Shown piece after piece: positions 16,472 to 26,093 of a DNA stretch of 32,379 nt. The notes under the pieces were generated by a model, which was given only the letters and a program-made list of their open reading frames with translations, made no database searches and was not told the origin of the DNA. Made by a program: the position numbers and the translations under genes. Source of the DNA: Candidatus Roizmanbacteria bacterium (GTDB lineage Bacteria > Patescibacteriota > Microgenomatia > UBA1406 > GWC2-37-13); the NCBI GenBank assembly GCA_027002315.1, contig JALWZV010000089.1:1-32379 (forward strand), read 5' to 3'. Numbering within the stretch: position 1 is the stretch's first letter; the number at the start of each line of letters is the position of its first letter.

Positions 16472-19400
16472 ATGGAGATTAGAAATGGGCGTGAGTTTAT
16501 TAACTCCGCAAAACAAGACGCGAGAAGAGCACTAGACTCTTTACTAAGGAGAAGGAGTGCTGACACTCCAGAGATAATTAGAGATAGGAAAGAAATGGTT
16601 GAGAGAGGCGTTCAGAATAAGTTTAAGAAGGCAAAAAAAGAGGTAAGAGATATGAGAAAGGCTGATGAAAAAGGTCGTGAAGTAACTAATAAAGGGGAAA
16701 AACAAAAGAAGATAGTAAAAAGTTTTGCTGAATTAGTTGCCGCAACTGAGAAAGGTTTAGATGTAGTTCCTCAACAAGTTAGACCTATTTTACAGGAACT
16801 TGCCTCAAGAGATCTAAACTATGCCGCTGTAGAGTCAAGCCTCTATTTTTTAGGGGACTACTTTACTGGAGACAAGCAGATCGCCTCAGGTGGAAGGTTT
16901 ACCGATGAGTTTAGATCTGATATACAAAGTTTTATGCTTGATAATCACTACACTGCTGAGATGATTTTGGACGCAATTAATAAGCACAGAGGCGAGTATG
17001 GAGTAACCTATGATGAAATACAAATACTGAAAGGTGAAAAAAGAGAATCAGGAGCAACCAGTAAGAAAACGGGTTTTGATAAGATTGAGAGGTATTATAA
17101 AGACTCGAGAGTATTAGGCGAGGAGTTAAAGGACTATCTTAAGTATGGGATTAGGTTTAATGAAGGAGTATTGGAGGTTGAAGTGAGAAGCGAACGTGGT
17201 TGTGACTCTGATCCAGGTCTTCCAGATTGTACTCCTGAAGCTATCAGAGCTGGTGTTGAGTCTAGAAAATCTGTGTTGATAGCAGATATCAGAATGTTGG
17301 TTACAGATGTGCCTAAACCGGGAGAAAAAGTAGATAGTGTAAAGAGGAGAAAAATGCAGGAAGTTGATAGATTAAGAGGACTAGGATATATAGACAATGA
17401 TACAGCGGATAAATTAAAGGAATTTGTGGGAAGATATACTGTAATGACAGAGAAATATGCCGATATTGATCAGATATTAGCTGGTAACAGTCTATCGATG
17501 ACAGCAAGAACTTTCAAAATCACAATTAGTGAAGAAGGAAACAGGATTATGCGTCTAATAGATAATCCCGCCATTTTTGATAGTGAAATAAAAGATCCTG
17601 GTTCTTTTTATCACAAAAGGTATGTAGTAAATGGCAGGATAGACTTTGCAAAGTTGTATGATGATATTCTTAATTTAGGAGAGGAAGTTATCAGCATGAT
17701 TGATTACACGCCTGATCAAAACTTTGATGCGAGCTTTAGTCCTTATTATGAGGGGGCTTTTTATAAACAGTTAATAAGGAGAGTTCAGCAACTAGGAGAA
17801 GAGTTAGATAAGTTTGAACTGGGAAGCAGTATTGTAGAGGTGGAGGACACAATGTTATTAGCCAACCCTAATCAAGATGGAATAGGAGGAGAAGAGAGGA
17901 TGTCGTATCGCGTTAGGAAACGAAAAACACTTGCGGAGGCGTTTAGAGAGGATATGTCCTCTGGACTAGCTAAGCTTCTTAAGGTAAATAGGTCCTTACA
18001 TGATATAGAGTACATCGTTGATAATGGGTTGGGTTGGGATAAATTAGCACAATTTGTTGGCACATTAAGTTCGGAAGATGTCGATTGGTTGTTCAGCCGA
18101 GACCCAGAGCTTATTGCTGCTTATCAGTTATATATCCAAAACTTAAAGAACAGAGTAGCGTTGAATAACAGGATTATAGATGTAGACTTTGGTAAAAAAA
18201 CATCGGAAGGATTTGACAATGAACAGCTCATAACACGCAATCAGCTTTTAGCTATGCGTGGTGATGATAGCGGTATTGCGGGTCGTAGAGTAGCAAGAAA
18301 GGTTAGGTTAGCCACAGCTATAGCAAAAGGCTTTAGTGGTGAGTTTTGGGGTGTCCTCATGACCTCTTCTATGCCTATGAGCTATGAAGGAAACTTGGTT
18401 TACGACAGTGAAGGAAGGGTAATAGGGGTAAAGCACAAACAAAAGGCTATCTTTACAGGTCCGCATCACTCAGGTGTGGAAAAGATGTTAATGGGCATAG
18501 ATCCTGTTAAGATGTGGGAAAGATTTGGAGATTTACCTCACTGGGCTCCAATGTTAAGATTTATGTTTATGCCTCGAGATACTGCTAAGTATGAGGGTTG
18601 GGATCATACATTGGTATATGAAGTAGGAGATAAGTATAAAGAGGCTTTTTTTATGGGAGCAGATGAGGACTTTCTTGAGTTCTTAAAAGATCATGTTTTA
18701 ATGGCAGATGTTTTGAGAGTGCCTTCTATAGATATTTTCCAAAGATTAGGATGGAGACCTATGCAGTACAAGGCCTTTTTAAGGTTTAAGGAAAGTGAGG
18801 TTGCAGGACGAAGAATTGATTTTCAAAAAAGTTTAGCTACTATGATGGCCGCCGGAACTTTACCCACAAGAGTTTTTATTGACCACCTTGAGGATGTTGT
18901 TAAGGAAGCAGGATTTATAGATATCTCTACTTTGCCTGATGATATGTCTGGAAATATCAAACGTTTATTTTCAAGGTTAAATACCGGAGCAATAACTGAT
19001 GATGAAAAAAAGATACTTACCCAGTTTATGTATGAAAGATATATCTTTAAAAGGGCACTTAATACATCACCTACACGTGTAATTGGTTTTGAACGAAGAG
19101 TGTACACTCCGAAAAAGGAAAGTTTAGTTGGAGAAGACTTACAGGCTTTTTTGATGAGAGAATATCCCGACATCAATCCCGGACTTATACGAAACAAGAT
19201 ACTTCCTTTGTATATAGAGGCTATAAACATAGCTGAAAAAAATAAGTGGGTGAAGAATAAGAACAAAGCACTTGAGATATTGCAAAATAGCAATGCGTCT
19301 CCAGCAGAGGTTAAGAAAGCATATGGGCTACTTGATTATACATTTTCACTTGAGGATTTGCTAAATCCTGAGGTACAAAAACAGGTAAACAAATATTTCG

Positions 19401-20410
19401 AGAAGATGGTAAATGTAACAATACTACAGTATCAAGGTAGAGATATAGAGTTGAGTAAGATAATTACTCCAGAGAAATTTAGAACAACACTACCAGGTTT
19501 TTTTACGGAGATGAGAAACAGTATTAACAAAACAAGAGTTAGAGGCAAAGGTGAGCGTAATTATTTGAAAGAACCAAAAGGAATACGTTACTCAGCTGAT
19601 ATCACTCTCGAAGAAAGATTTTATCACTGGGCGCACCACCTAAAGATTCTTGATTATGATTTAGGAGCTGATGATCTGGATTTCAGACTTTTTGCCATGG
19701 AGCAGGCAGGAAGAAATGTGCACGGTAGAAGCTTTGGGGATACGGCTAATGTTGCTAAAGAGATAGTTCCAAGTATGCAAAAATTATTTTTAGATAGGGT
19801 TGCTGACTTTACTAAACAGGAATTTAAGGATAATAATAAAATGATGGAGTATGTTGGAAAAGAGATTATCCCGTTAGCTCACAAGATTACAGATGTGATG
19901 GATAAGTATGCAGGAAAGCCTGCTGCAGATGAGATGGCAATAAGACTGGCTCAGGCATTCCGTAGAGCTGTAGGTGAGGACTCTGATTATGATAATTTAT
20001 TTATTGGATGGGCAAAGAGAAGAATACATAGAGCGTATAGACTGAGAGAACAAAGTTTACTTCAAGATTTTTTCCCGTCAACTTATGAAAGGCCAACGAC
20101 AGCTCTGAATGCTGGACAACAAAAGATGGTGGAATTGGCTATAGCTAATGCCTGCAACGTTCCATTGAGAAAAGAAAATCCCGATGGATATGAAACTAAA
20201 ACTGCAAAATTGTTAGGCATAAAGCTTTTTAAGTATAGAAAAAAGAAAACAAAGGAAAATAAATTTTCTATAGAAGGGAGTCTTAAGCCCGCGGAAGGTT
20301 TTACGTTTGGCAGGGAGTTGTTGAATAGGTATGGACCAATAGCAACGATAGCTCTTTTAATGATTTTAATTATGCTCATTCGTCAAGCTTTGAAAAAAGA
20401 CAAAGAATAG
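16472..20410 (+). CDS. 1312-aa membrane-anchored protein of unknown function
   Basis: Single long ORF, charged and mostly helical, with one C-terminal TM ('GPIATIALLMILIMLIRQALKKDKE'); no recognisable domain. Confidence 0.85.
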   Translation: MEIRNGREFINSAKQDARRALDSLLRRRSADTPEIIRDRKEMVERGVQNKFKKAKKEVRDMRKADEKGREVTNKGEKQKKIVKSFAELVAATEKGLDVVPQQVRPILQELASRDLNYAAVESSLYFLGDYFTGDKQIASGGRFTDEFRSDIQSFMLDNHYTAEMILDAINKHRGEYGVTYDEIQILKGEKRESGATSKKTGFDKIERYYKDSRVLGEELKDYLKYGIRFNEGVLEVEVRSERGCDSDPGLPDCTPEAIRAGVESRKSVLIADIRMLVTDVPKPGEKVDSVKRRKMQEVDRLRGLGYIDNDTADKLKEFVGRYTVMTEKYADIDQILAGNSLSMTARTFKITISEEGNRIMRLIDNPAIFDSEIKDPGSFYHKRYVVNGRIDFAKLYDDILNLGEEVISMIDYTPDQNFDASFSPYYEGAFYKQLIRRVQQLGEELDKFELGSSIVEVEDTMLLANPNQDGIGGEERMSYRVRKRKTLAEAFREDMSSGLAKLLKVNRSLHDIEYIVDNGLGWDKLAQFVGTLSSEDVDWLFSRDPELIAAYQLYIQNLKNRVALNNRIIDVDFGKKTSEGFDNEQLITRNQLLAMRGDDSGIAGRRVARKVRLATAIAKGFSGEFWGVLMTSSMPMSYEGNLVYDSEGRVIGVKHKQKAIFTGPHHSGVEKMLMGIDPVKMWERFGDLPHWAPMLRFMFMPRDTAKYEGWDHTLVYEVGDKYKEAFFMGADEDFLEFLKDHVLMADVLRVPSIDIFQRLGWRPMQYKAFLRFKESEVAGRRIDFQKSLATMMAAGTLPTRVFIDHLEDVVKEAGFIDISTLPDDMSGNIKRLFSRLNTGAITDDEKKILTQFMYERYIFKRALNTSPTRVIGFERRVYTPKKESLVGEDLQAFLMREYPDINPGLIRNKILPLYIEAINIAEKNKWVKNKNKALEILQNSNASPAEVKKAYGLLDYTFSLEDLLNPEVQKQVNKYFEKMVNVTILQYQGRDIELSKIITPEKFRTTLPGFFTEMRNSINKTRVRGKGERNYLKEPKGIRYSADITLEERFYHWAHHLKILDYDLGADDLDFRLFAMEQAGRNVHGRSFGDTANVAKEIVPSMQKLFLDRVADFTKQEFKDNNKMMEYVGKEIIPLAHKITDVMDKYAGKPAADEMAIRLAQAFRRAVGEDSDYDNLFIGWAKRRIHRAYRLREQSLLQDFFPSTYERPTTALNAGQQKMVELAIANACNVPLRKENPDGYETKTAKLLGIKLFKYRKKKTKENKFSIEGSLKPAEGFTFGRELLNRYGPIATIALLMILIMLIRQALKKDKE

Positions 20411-20418
20411 TCTACAAT
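20390..20418 (+). promoter_or_regulatory. promoter TTGAAA-N17-TACAAT for the 20426 gene
   Basis: -35 20390-20395, -10 20413-20418, ATG 20426 after 7 nt; lies in the end of the previous gene. Confidence 0.6.
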
Positions 20419-20425
20419 TTTTTGT

Positions 20426-21301
20426 ATGCACACTAAGTTGCTTAAGTTAACAGCACTGTTGATTTTGGTTATTCTTTTTAATTTGGTGCGTGTTAGCTCT
20501 ATTTTTGCATTACCAACTTATACTCCTGTTCCCATTCCTTCCACATATTTTGCGACTCCTACTTTAACTGGTCCTATTACGATAACAGGAGGTGGAACGG
20601 TTATACCGGTAAGCGGTGCGCCTGTTATTGTAGCACCAGGTGATAGTGTTCCGATGGAGACCTGCGGGATAGCTGGTGATCCAGCTAAACAACAGTGTTG
20701 CTTTACCCCAAAAAGGGGAATAATTGGTTTTAGCATACTGAAAAAAATTCCATATGTGGGAGATTGGTTGGGGATTGTAGATACTGCTTTAGGGGCTTTT
20801 AGCGGTGTGCAGGCACCATGTATTTATGGACATCCTGATAGAAAAAATTACAAGGATCCTATGTGTAAATGTGTTTTGGATTTAACACCCTCTCCGGTGA
20901 AAAAGATTAAAGAGATGTGTAAAAAATATGTTCCTACACTAAGACCAGGAGTTCCTTCTCAGGTTAGAGCTAAGGCTCAAAAAATGTCGGATGCATGTAT
21001 AGATTGTGCTGTTAACAAATCAGGATATTGGTCTGGTATAGGATGTATTCCTTTGACTGTGGGTGGAGTGGTAGGATTTTTTATGGTAAAGGTCGGTATG
21101 AGTTTAGGTGGAATTTTAGCTTTGTTATGTATAATTTATGGTGCTATCAGTTTGCAGTTATCGCAAGGCAACCCTGAAAAAGTTAAAAAAGCAAGAGAAC
21201 TTATAACATCTTGTGTTTTAGGATTAATTCTCATAATATCTTCTGTGTTTATACTCAAAGTAATAGGTGTAGATATCTTGAGAATTCCTGGTTTTACTTA
21301 G
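20426..21301 (+). CDS. secreted/membrane protein: Cys-rich ectodomain fused to VirB2/TrbC-like two-TM module
   Basis: N-terminal signal-like helix, about 10 Cys in the ectodomain ('MCKCVLDL','DACIDCAVN'), C-terminal 'GGILALLCIIYGAISLQLSQGNPEKVKKARELITSCVLGLILIISSVFILKVIGVDIL'. Confidence 0.78.
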   Translation: MHTKLLKLTALLILVILFNLVRVSSIFALPTYTPVPIPSTYFATPTLTGPITITGGGTVIPVSGAPVIVAPGDSVPMETCGIAGDPAKQQCCFTPKRGIIGFSILKKIPYVGDWLGIVDTALGAFSGVQAPCIYGHPDRKNYKDPMCKCVLDLTPSPVKKIKEMCKKYVPTLRPGVPSQVRAKAQKMSDACIDCAVNKSGYWSGIGCIPLTVGGVVGFFMVKVGMSLGGILALLCIIYGAISLQLSQGNPEKVKKARELITSCVLGLILIISSVFILKVIGVDILRIPGFT

Positions 21302-21345
21302 TTCGTCTTAATCAAATCTATAGTTTTGTAAATTACAAAGAAGGT

Positions 21346-22998
21346 TTATTTTTTTCCTCCAATGGCTCCGCTATGAGGAAACTCTATGTTTAAAGTGTTT
21401 TTAAGTATTTTGGCTACAGGACCAATATAAGCTGCTGTTGAGGCAAAGCCCATACCTGTCTGGAATCCAGACCCCAAGCTACCAACTCCTCCAAAGAAAA
21501 CACCTGGAGAGAACTTTGGCATCGGAATTGGTTTTGGATTGAGCAGCTTTTTAGCTAACTTTATTAGGTCAGGGGTCATAAAAAGAACAGTCATTGAGAT
21601 TAGAAGTGAAAGAGCATCGGGATCCATACCCTTAGTAAATGGAGGATGAAATATATTAGGAGAGGTGACATTAATCACATTTAACAACGTGTGACCTGTT
21701 AAAAGTATTGTTACCAGGATAGGAAATGTGAGGAGTTCAACGGTTAATCCTTTTAACCAGCTTGAGAATGCGTTGTTCCCTGGAATTGCGTTAAACATTA
21801 TTAGGAGAGGAGAGAATATAATAAGAAGGATAATATTAACATAAGCAACCAAGACCATAATCAGTACTCTAAAGGCCAAGAATAATATTGTTAGAAAAAT
21901 AATTATCCCTATTAGTAGTGGACCTAAAATAAATGCTAACGCGACAGCTAATATTATTTCAGGACCATATATTAATAAGTCTGCGATGCCGTGAACAATT
22001 TTACTTGCAATTGCTACATCTGCTATCAAAATACCTAGTTTCCCCTCTATTTTGCTAATAAGATCTGTAAGCCAGTTGTAAATTTTCGCATTGTTTACCA
22101 TTGGCAACGTTATAAATATCGTTGTTGGGATAACAACGGCCACTCTAAACAAAGCTCCCCACCAGCGGTTGAATATATCAAGCATTAAAGGTCCGATAGC
22201 AAAAATTGTTTTAACATCTTTAAACAATCCTCGACCGCCTAATAGTTTACCTAAAATTGTTGCGGGGTTAGCCTCAAGATATGAGCTTATTTCCTGTGAC
22301 GTTTTAGCAGCGTCAAGTCCATTGATATGTGAGAAAATACTCACAATAATCGCAGTTGAAATGTACATTAAATCTATTAATAGTCCCGCAATAGCAAAAG
22401 AGAAGGTTACCATAATTATGGTAACTATTATTCGAGGTAGAGAATTTTCTAGTGTTACTATAGTTTGAGGGTTAACCTTCATTCTAAACATAACCATAAA
22501 GCCTATTGTTACAAGTACTAAGACTAGTAGAACAAAGGAAATATTTCTGAATGTTAACCAGATTATGGAATAAGTTTGTATACTAGCGAAACCTATCCCT
22601 GTTGCGTAAGTTTTAGGTATAAACCCTGCATTTTGTAAACTGTTGGCAGCCCAGGTGGAAAAGGAAGCAGGAGGGTATAGATATGGCATTATTGTAATTG
22701 TGGAGAAGAATTTCCCCAAAGATTTAGTTCTTTGAATGGCTAATTTTTTTTCTGTTTGGGATGAGCAGTATTTCTCGTCCAGAAAACACCTCATTTTTAC
22801 ATATAGTTCTTTTTTTTGTTGATTCTTTTCGATGGAGGTAGGAATATATAAACTCTGTTGACCTTGATGAGTAATGGTTTGTTGTGGAGATAAGACTATA
22901 AATGCTATTATTATAATAACATAAGTTGCAACAATAAAAATCACCTTTTTAGAAAATTTTAGTGACTTTTTTATTAGAAACCAAATATATTCCAACAT
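21346..22998 (-). CDS. VirB6/TrbL-like polytopic membrane protein (putative T4SS-like component)
   Basis: 550 aa, multiple TMs, Gly-rich C-terminus; general TrbL/VirB6 architecture next to a VirB2-like gene. Confidence 0.65.
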   Translation of the reverse strand: MLEYIWFLIKKSLKFSKKVIFIVATYVIIIIAFIVLSPQQTITHQGQQSLYIPTSIEKNQQKKELYVKMRCFLDEKYCSSQTEKKLAIQRTKSLGKFFSTITIMPYLYPPASFSTWAANSLQNAGFIPKTYATGIGFASIQTYSIIWLTFRNISFVLLVLVLVTIGFMVMFRMKVNPQTIVTLENSLPRIIVTIIMVTFSFAIAGLLIDLMYISTAIIVSIFSHINGLDAAKTSQEISSYLEANPATILGKLLGGRGLFKDVKTIFAIGPLMLDIFNRWWGALFRVAVVIPTTIFITLPMVNNAKIYNWLTDLISKIEGKLGILIADVAIASKIVHGIADLLIYGPEIILAVALAFILGPLLIGIIIFLTILFLAFRVLIMVLVAYVNIILLIIFSPLLIMFNAIPGNNAFSSWLKGLTVELLTFPILVTILLTGHTLLNVINVTSPNIFHPPFTKGMDPDALSLLISMTVLFMTPDLIKLAKKLLNPKPIPMPKFSPGVFFGGVGSLGSGFQTGMGFASTAAYIGPVAKILKNTLNIEFPHSGAIGGKK

Positions 22999-23004
22999 AA
23001 TTTC

Positions 23005-23034
23005 ATTATAAACAAAAACTAAACCTTATTACAA
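23005..23034 (-). promoter_or_regulatory. promoter TTGTAA-N18-TATAAT for the VirB6-like gene
   Basis: Minus strand TATAAT at 23010-23005, 6 nt before ATG 22998; TTGTAA at 23034-23029. Confidence 0.5.
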
Positions 23035-23051
23035 TTTAGTATTTAAAAATA

Positions 23052-24158
23052 TTATCCTCCGTATTGTGACCATACATACTCACAGTATGTTTTACTGCCT
23101 AACCTTTTGTATTTACTCGAACAATTCCCATAATAATTTTTAACAGCTCGGTATGTTTCTTCCTTGGTCCAGCCAGTCGTTTTTTGAACTTTGCCAAGTT
23201 TTTTTAACTTCATTGCAGCTGCATACAGATTATCTCTAAGATTACATGGATTAGGTTGATGAGTATATCTGCCATACTCTTGCACAGCATTACCATACAA
23301 AGCCCAGTCATTAGGACAGCCTCCTTGAGTGCTAAGACAAATACCATTACTACAACATAAAGCGCAGGATGGTGAGCCGTTAGAATCAATTCCTATAGAT
23401 AATCTCATTGGCCCTGTTAAGGAACACTTATCAGGACCACAATCAGGGATAATGCTTCCTGGCGTTGAGTATTTAGTTATTTCTTTGGATGAATAAGTTA
23501 AGATAGGTGAGTAATCTATATAAACCATTGCTTCTAAGACTTTTGGAGGAACTCCAACATTCATACCAACTTCATATATTAAATCAGATAAGTTATAGAC
23601 TGTGTTTAGTTGTCTAACTGGTGTTGGGGTGAGTGTAGGTGTTGGTGTTCCTGGGTTGTTTTTCTTCTCAATTTTTTCTACTTGATTATTGAGTGTAAAA
23701 AGGTATGTGGCCAAATTTTCTAAAGACTTAAGTTGTCTTTGTTGATAGTTGGGAGTTGGTTCTGGAGTTATTTCAAATAAATCTTTATTTTTTTTAAAAA
23801 ATTTTTGTATATCTTTACTCTGAACTTTCAACCACTCTTGAAAACTTTTTTCTCCATTTGAATTTTTAGTATAAACTACAAATTTATTTTTTTTATACGA
23901 GTACTTAAGTTCAAAATCTTGTTGTTTGACAGGGAGTCTGTTATTTAGTAATACATCAAAAGTCTCTGTATCCTTTGATGGCAATCTGTAACCCATAATC
24001 ATTCGTACTGTGGTTGGTGTCGGGTACTTTTTAGCTTCTTTTTTTGGATTTTTGCGCGAGAATATCAGATTTATGATTATAAGTAAAAAAAGTAAAAAAA
24101 GAAGAACTCCTGTGATAATAACTATCCTTTTCTTATCTGTAAATATCGTGTTCATCAT
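23052..24158 (-). CDS. membrane-anchored lytic-transglycosylase-like protein with N-terminal shared module
   Basis: N-terminal TM; shared module 'RLPVKQQDFELKYSYKKNKFVVYTKNSNGEKSFQEWLKVQSKDIQKFFKKNKDLFEI'; TP-rich linker; C-terminal 'VGVPPKVLEAMVYIDYSP...YGNAVQEYGRY...AAAMKLKKLG...TYRAVKNYYGNC' resembling SLT/lysozyme-like domains. Confidence 0.65.
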   Translation of the reverse strand: MMNTIFTDKKRIVIITGVLLFLLFLLIIINLIFSRKNPKKEAKKYPTPTTVRMIMGYRLPSKDTETFDVLLNNRLPVKQQDFELKYSYKKNKFVVYTKNSNGEKSFQEWLKVQSKDIQKFFKKNKDLFEITPEPTPNYQQRQLKSLENLATYLFTLNNQVEKIEKKNNPGTPTPTLTPTPVRQLNTVYNLSDLIYEVGMNVGVPPKVLEAMVYIDYSPILTYSSKEITKYSTPGSIIPDCGPDKCSLTGPMRLSIGIDSNGSPSCALCCSNGICLSTQGGCPNDWALYGNAVQEYGRYTHQPNPCNLRDNLYAAAMKLKKLGKVQKTTGWTKEETYRAVKNYYGNCSSKYKRLGSKTYCEYVWSQYGG

Positions 24159-24619
24159 TTTATAAATCTAAACCTTTGTAAACTTATATCTGGGTAATTT
24201 TTACCTCTCCATTTTTCGAACTCATTTTTTGTTTTTTCTCTGTCTTTTTTAAGTTGCACCTCAAAAACATCGTCGACATAGTTAAAGGTTATTGTAAAGT
24301 ATTGAGTTTTAACTGGACTTTTGTGTCTCAGTTCCACCTCCTCATTTATTGATTTTTGTTCTTTCGGGTCTATGGAAATTTTAGGGTTAGCTCCTGTGAA
24401 ATCAGTTGGAGCAATTGTTGGTGATGTTTTTGGACTTAGTTGAGTTGAAGTAGACGGTTTGTTGATATCAGTTGGAATAGCCACAGTAGGAATATTTACC
24501 CCCCCATTTTTTTTATTATTTTTCCTCCAGGTTAAGCTAATAATAATGTATGTAATAATTGCAAAAATGACAAAAGTGACTGTTAATATTAAATACATAT
24601 TTTTTTTAGAGTTTAGCAT
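24155..24619 (-). CDS. single-TM protein carrying a divergent copy of the shared module
   Basis: 154 aa; N-terminal TM, PT-rich linker, 'EVELRHKSPVKTQYFTITFNYVDDVFEVQLKKDREKTKNEFEKWRGKNYPDI'; overlaps the next gene by an ATGA. Confidence 0.7.
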   Translation of the reverse strand: MLNSKKNMYLILTVTFVIFAIITYIIISLTWRKNNKKNGGVNIPTVAIPTDINKPSTSTQLSPKTSPTIAPTDFTGANPKISIDPKEQKSINEEVELRHKSPVKTQYFTITFNYVDDVFEVQLKKDREKTKNEFEKWRGKNYPDISLQRFRFIK

Positions 24620-24631
24620 ATTTTAATTATG

Positions 24632-26086
24632 TCATTTTTTAACACCAAATGCTGACATATATTTTGGATACGGATAATATGAGTTTTCGTTAAATGGAAT
24701 ATGATATCTGCCATAATATGCATCGTATGCTAATACATTATTGTTACTGTCTACGTCTGTTATCCAAAAGAAATGTCCTCCTTTAGGATAAGGTTTGTAA
24801 TATGCTAGGACAAATATTGTCCACCCTGCATCTGTGTAATTTTTGAAATCTTGGATAACCTTATCTACTTTTTCTGGAGGATCAAAATAGAAAATATACC
24901 TTGTTGTTTTTAAACCATGTTCTTCAAGTATCACTTTTGCTTGTTCTGTTAACGAACCGTTTGTACAGGTTATTGAATAACCGTGTCTTTTGTACATATC
25001 AACAACCTGCTGTGGTCCATATCCAGGATTAACAAGCGATGAGAGTATCATAGAAACAGTAGTTGGTCCACAGCCAGCTCTACACAAAGTACACCCAGAA
25101 TCATTTAATGGTATGTTTCTATATTTAGGTTCACACTGAGAATAATAAACATATTGACTTGGATCAACTTGTCCCGCTATGGTTGGAAGAGGAGTTGGTG
25201 GGGGGATGGTTGCTTGAGCAATTAAGGTTGGTGTAGGAGATGGGGTTAAAGATAACTGTTTGTTAATCTCCTTTTCTGTTTTTTCTACTTCCCCCCCGAG
25301 TCCAAAATAAAACATCGCTAGTTTTTTAAATGCATCTATTTGAGGTGACAAATAATCAAGGTAGCTCAAAGGCGTGGGTGTTGGAAGCTTACTTTGTGTA
25401 TTATATGCCTCCTCCTCCCTTTTTTTTCCAAGAACCTTTTCACTATTTTTTTCTACAGTTTTTGGGGACGTATCAGAGATGGTGACTAAATCTGAGTGAT
25501 TTTGAAAGAAATCCTGAACATCTTTAGGTTGAGTTTTTATCCATTCCTGATACTTTTTTACCCCGTCTGCATTCTTGGGGTAGAGAATAAACTTATTTAA
25601 TTTATCGGAGTATATGAGTTCAAAATCTTCAGTTTTTATAGGCAACTTTTTTTGAATAAGAGCCAATATTTTTAGTTCTTGAGTGCTGAGTGTTTTTTCT
25701 ACAGCTTTAGCTATAAGTTGCAACCTGTGTTGCTTTTGTTGTTCTGTTTCTTGGAAATTATTATCAGACGCTCCTGTTTCTGCAGGCTCAATATTGCTAC
25801 TGTCATTTTTATTTTTTGAGAGTGTTTGATTAATGTTTCTATCTACATCCTTTTTATTATTAGAATTGCTTATATCGTTTATATTATCTCCTTTTTTTGT
25901 TAGACCTAAAAAATTAAAAAGTGATTTAGATCTTTTTACCCCTGAGTTATTAATATTATACGGTGTAATCTGTGGAAGGTTAGATTTATTTTGACGATTT
26001 TGTTTTAAGCTGTTAATAATGATACTAATTATTATTATCAAAACAAGCGTTATTGTGGAAGTTACTATGATTATTTTTTTCGACAT
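24632..26086 (-). CDS. membrane-anchored C39-like (papain-fold) peptidase with N-terminal shared module
   Basis: Catalytic-type motifs 'AGCGPTTVSMILSSL' (Cys), 'GGHFFWITDVD' (His), 'LAYDAYYG' (Asp); N-terminal TM and 'KLPIKTEDFELIYSDKLNKFILYPKNADGVKKYQEWIKTQPKDVQDFFQNHSDLVTI'. Confidence 0.78.
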   Translation of the reverse strand: MSKKIIIVTSTITLVLIIIISIIINSLKQNRQNKSNLPQITPYNINNSGVKRSKSLFNFLGLTKKGDNINDISNSNNKKDVDRNINQTLSKNKNDSSNIEPAETGASDNNFQETEQQKQHRLQLIAKAVEKTLSTQELKILALIQKKLPIKTEDFELIYSDKLNKFILYPKNADGVKKYQEWIKTQPKDVQDFFQNHSDLVTISDTSPKTVEKNSEKVLGKKREEEAYNTQSKLPTPTPLSYLDYLSPQIDAFKKLAMFYFGLGGEVEKTEKEINKQLSLTPSPTPTLIAQATIPPPTPLPTIAGQVDPSQYVYYSQCEPKYRNIPLNDSGCTLCRAGCGPTTVSMILSSLVNPGYGPQQVVDMYKRHGYSITCTNGSLTEQAKVILEEHGLKTTRYIFYFDPPEKVDKVIQDFKNYTDAGWTIFVLAYYKPYPKGGHFFWITDVDSNNNVLAYDAYYGRYHIPFNENSYYPYPKYMSAFGVKK

Positions 26087-26093
26087 TTTATAT

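Noticed and set aside
18823-19293. 156-aa minus ORF inside the 1312-aa gene
   Set aside because: Shadow ORF; no independent start signal or recognisable domain.
20518-20736. 72-aa minus ORF within the Cys-rich pilin-fusion gene
   Set aside because: Reverse of a Thr/Pro/Val-rich sense segment, no supporting signal.
22091-22468. 125-aa plus ORF inside the VirB6-like gene
   Set aside because: Antisense shadow of TM-rich coding sequence.
23600-25400. TP-rich coding repeats as tandem DNA repeat element
   Set aside because: Simple Thr/Pro linkers within proteins, explained by domain architecture.
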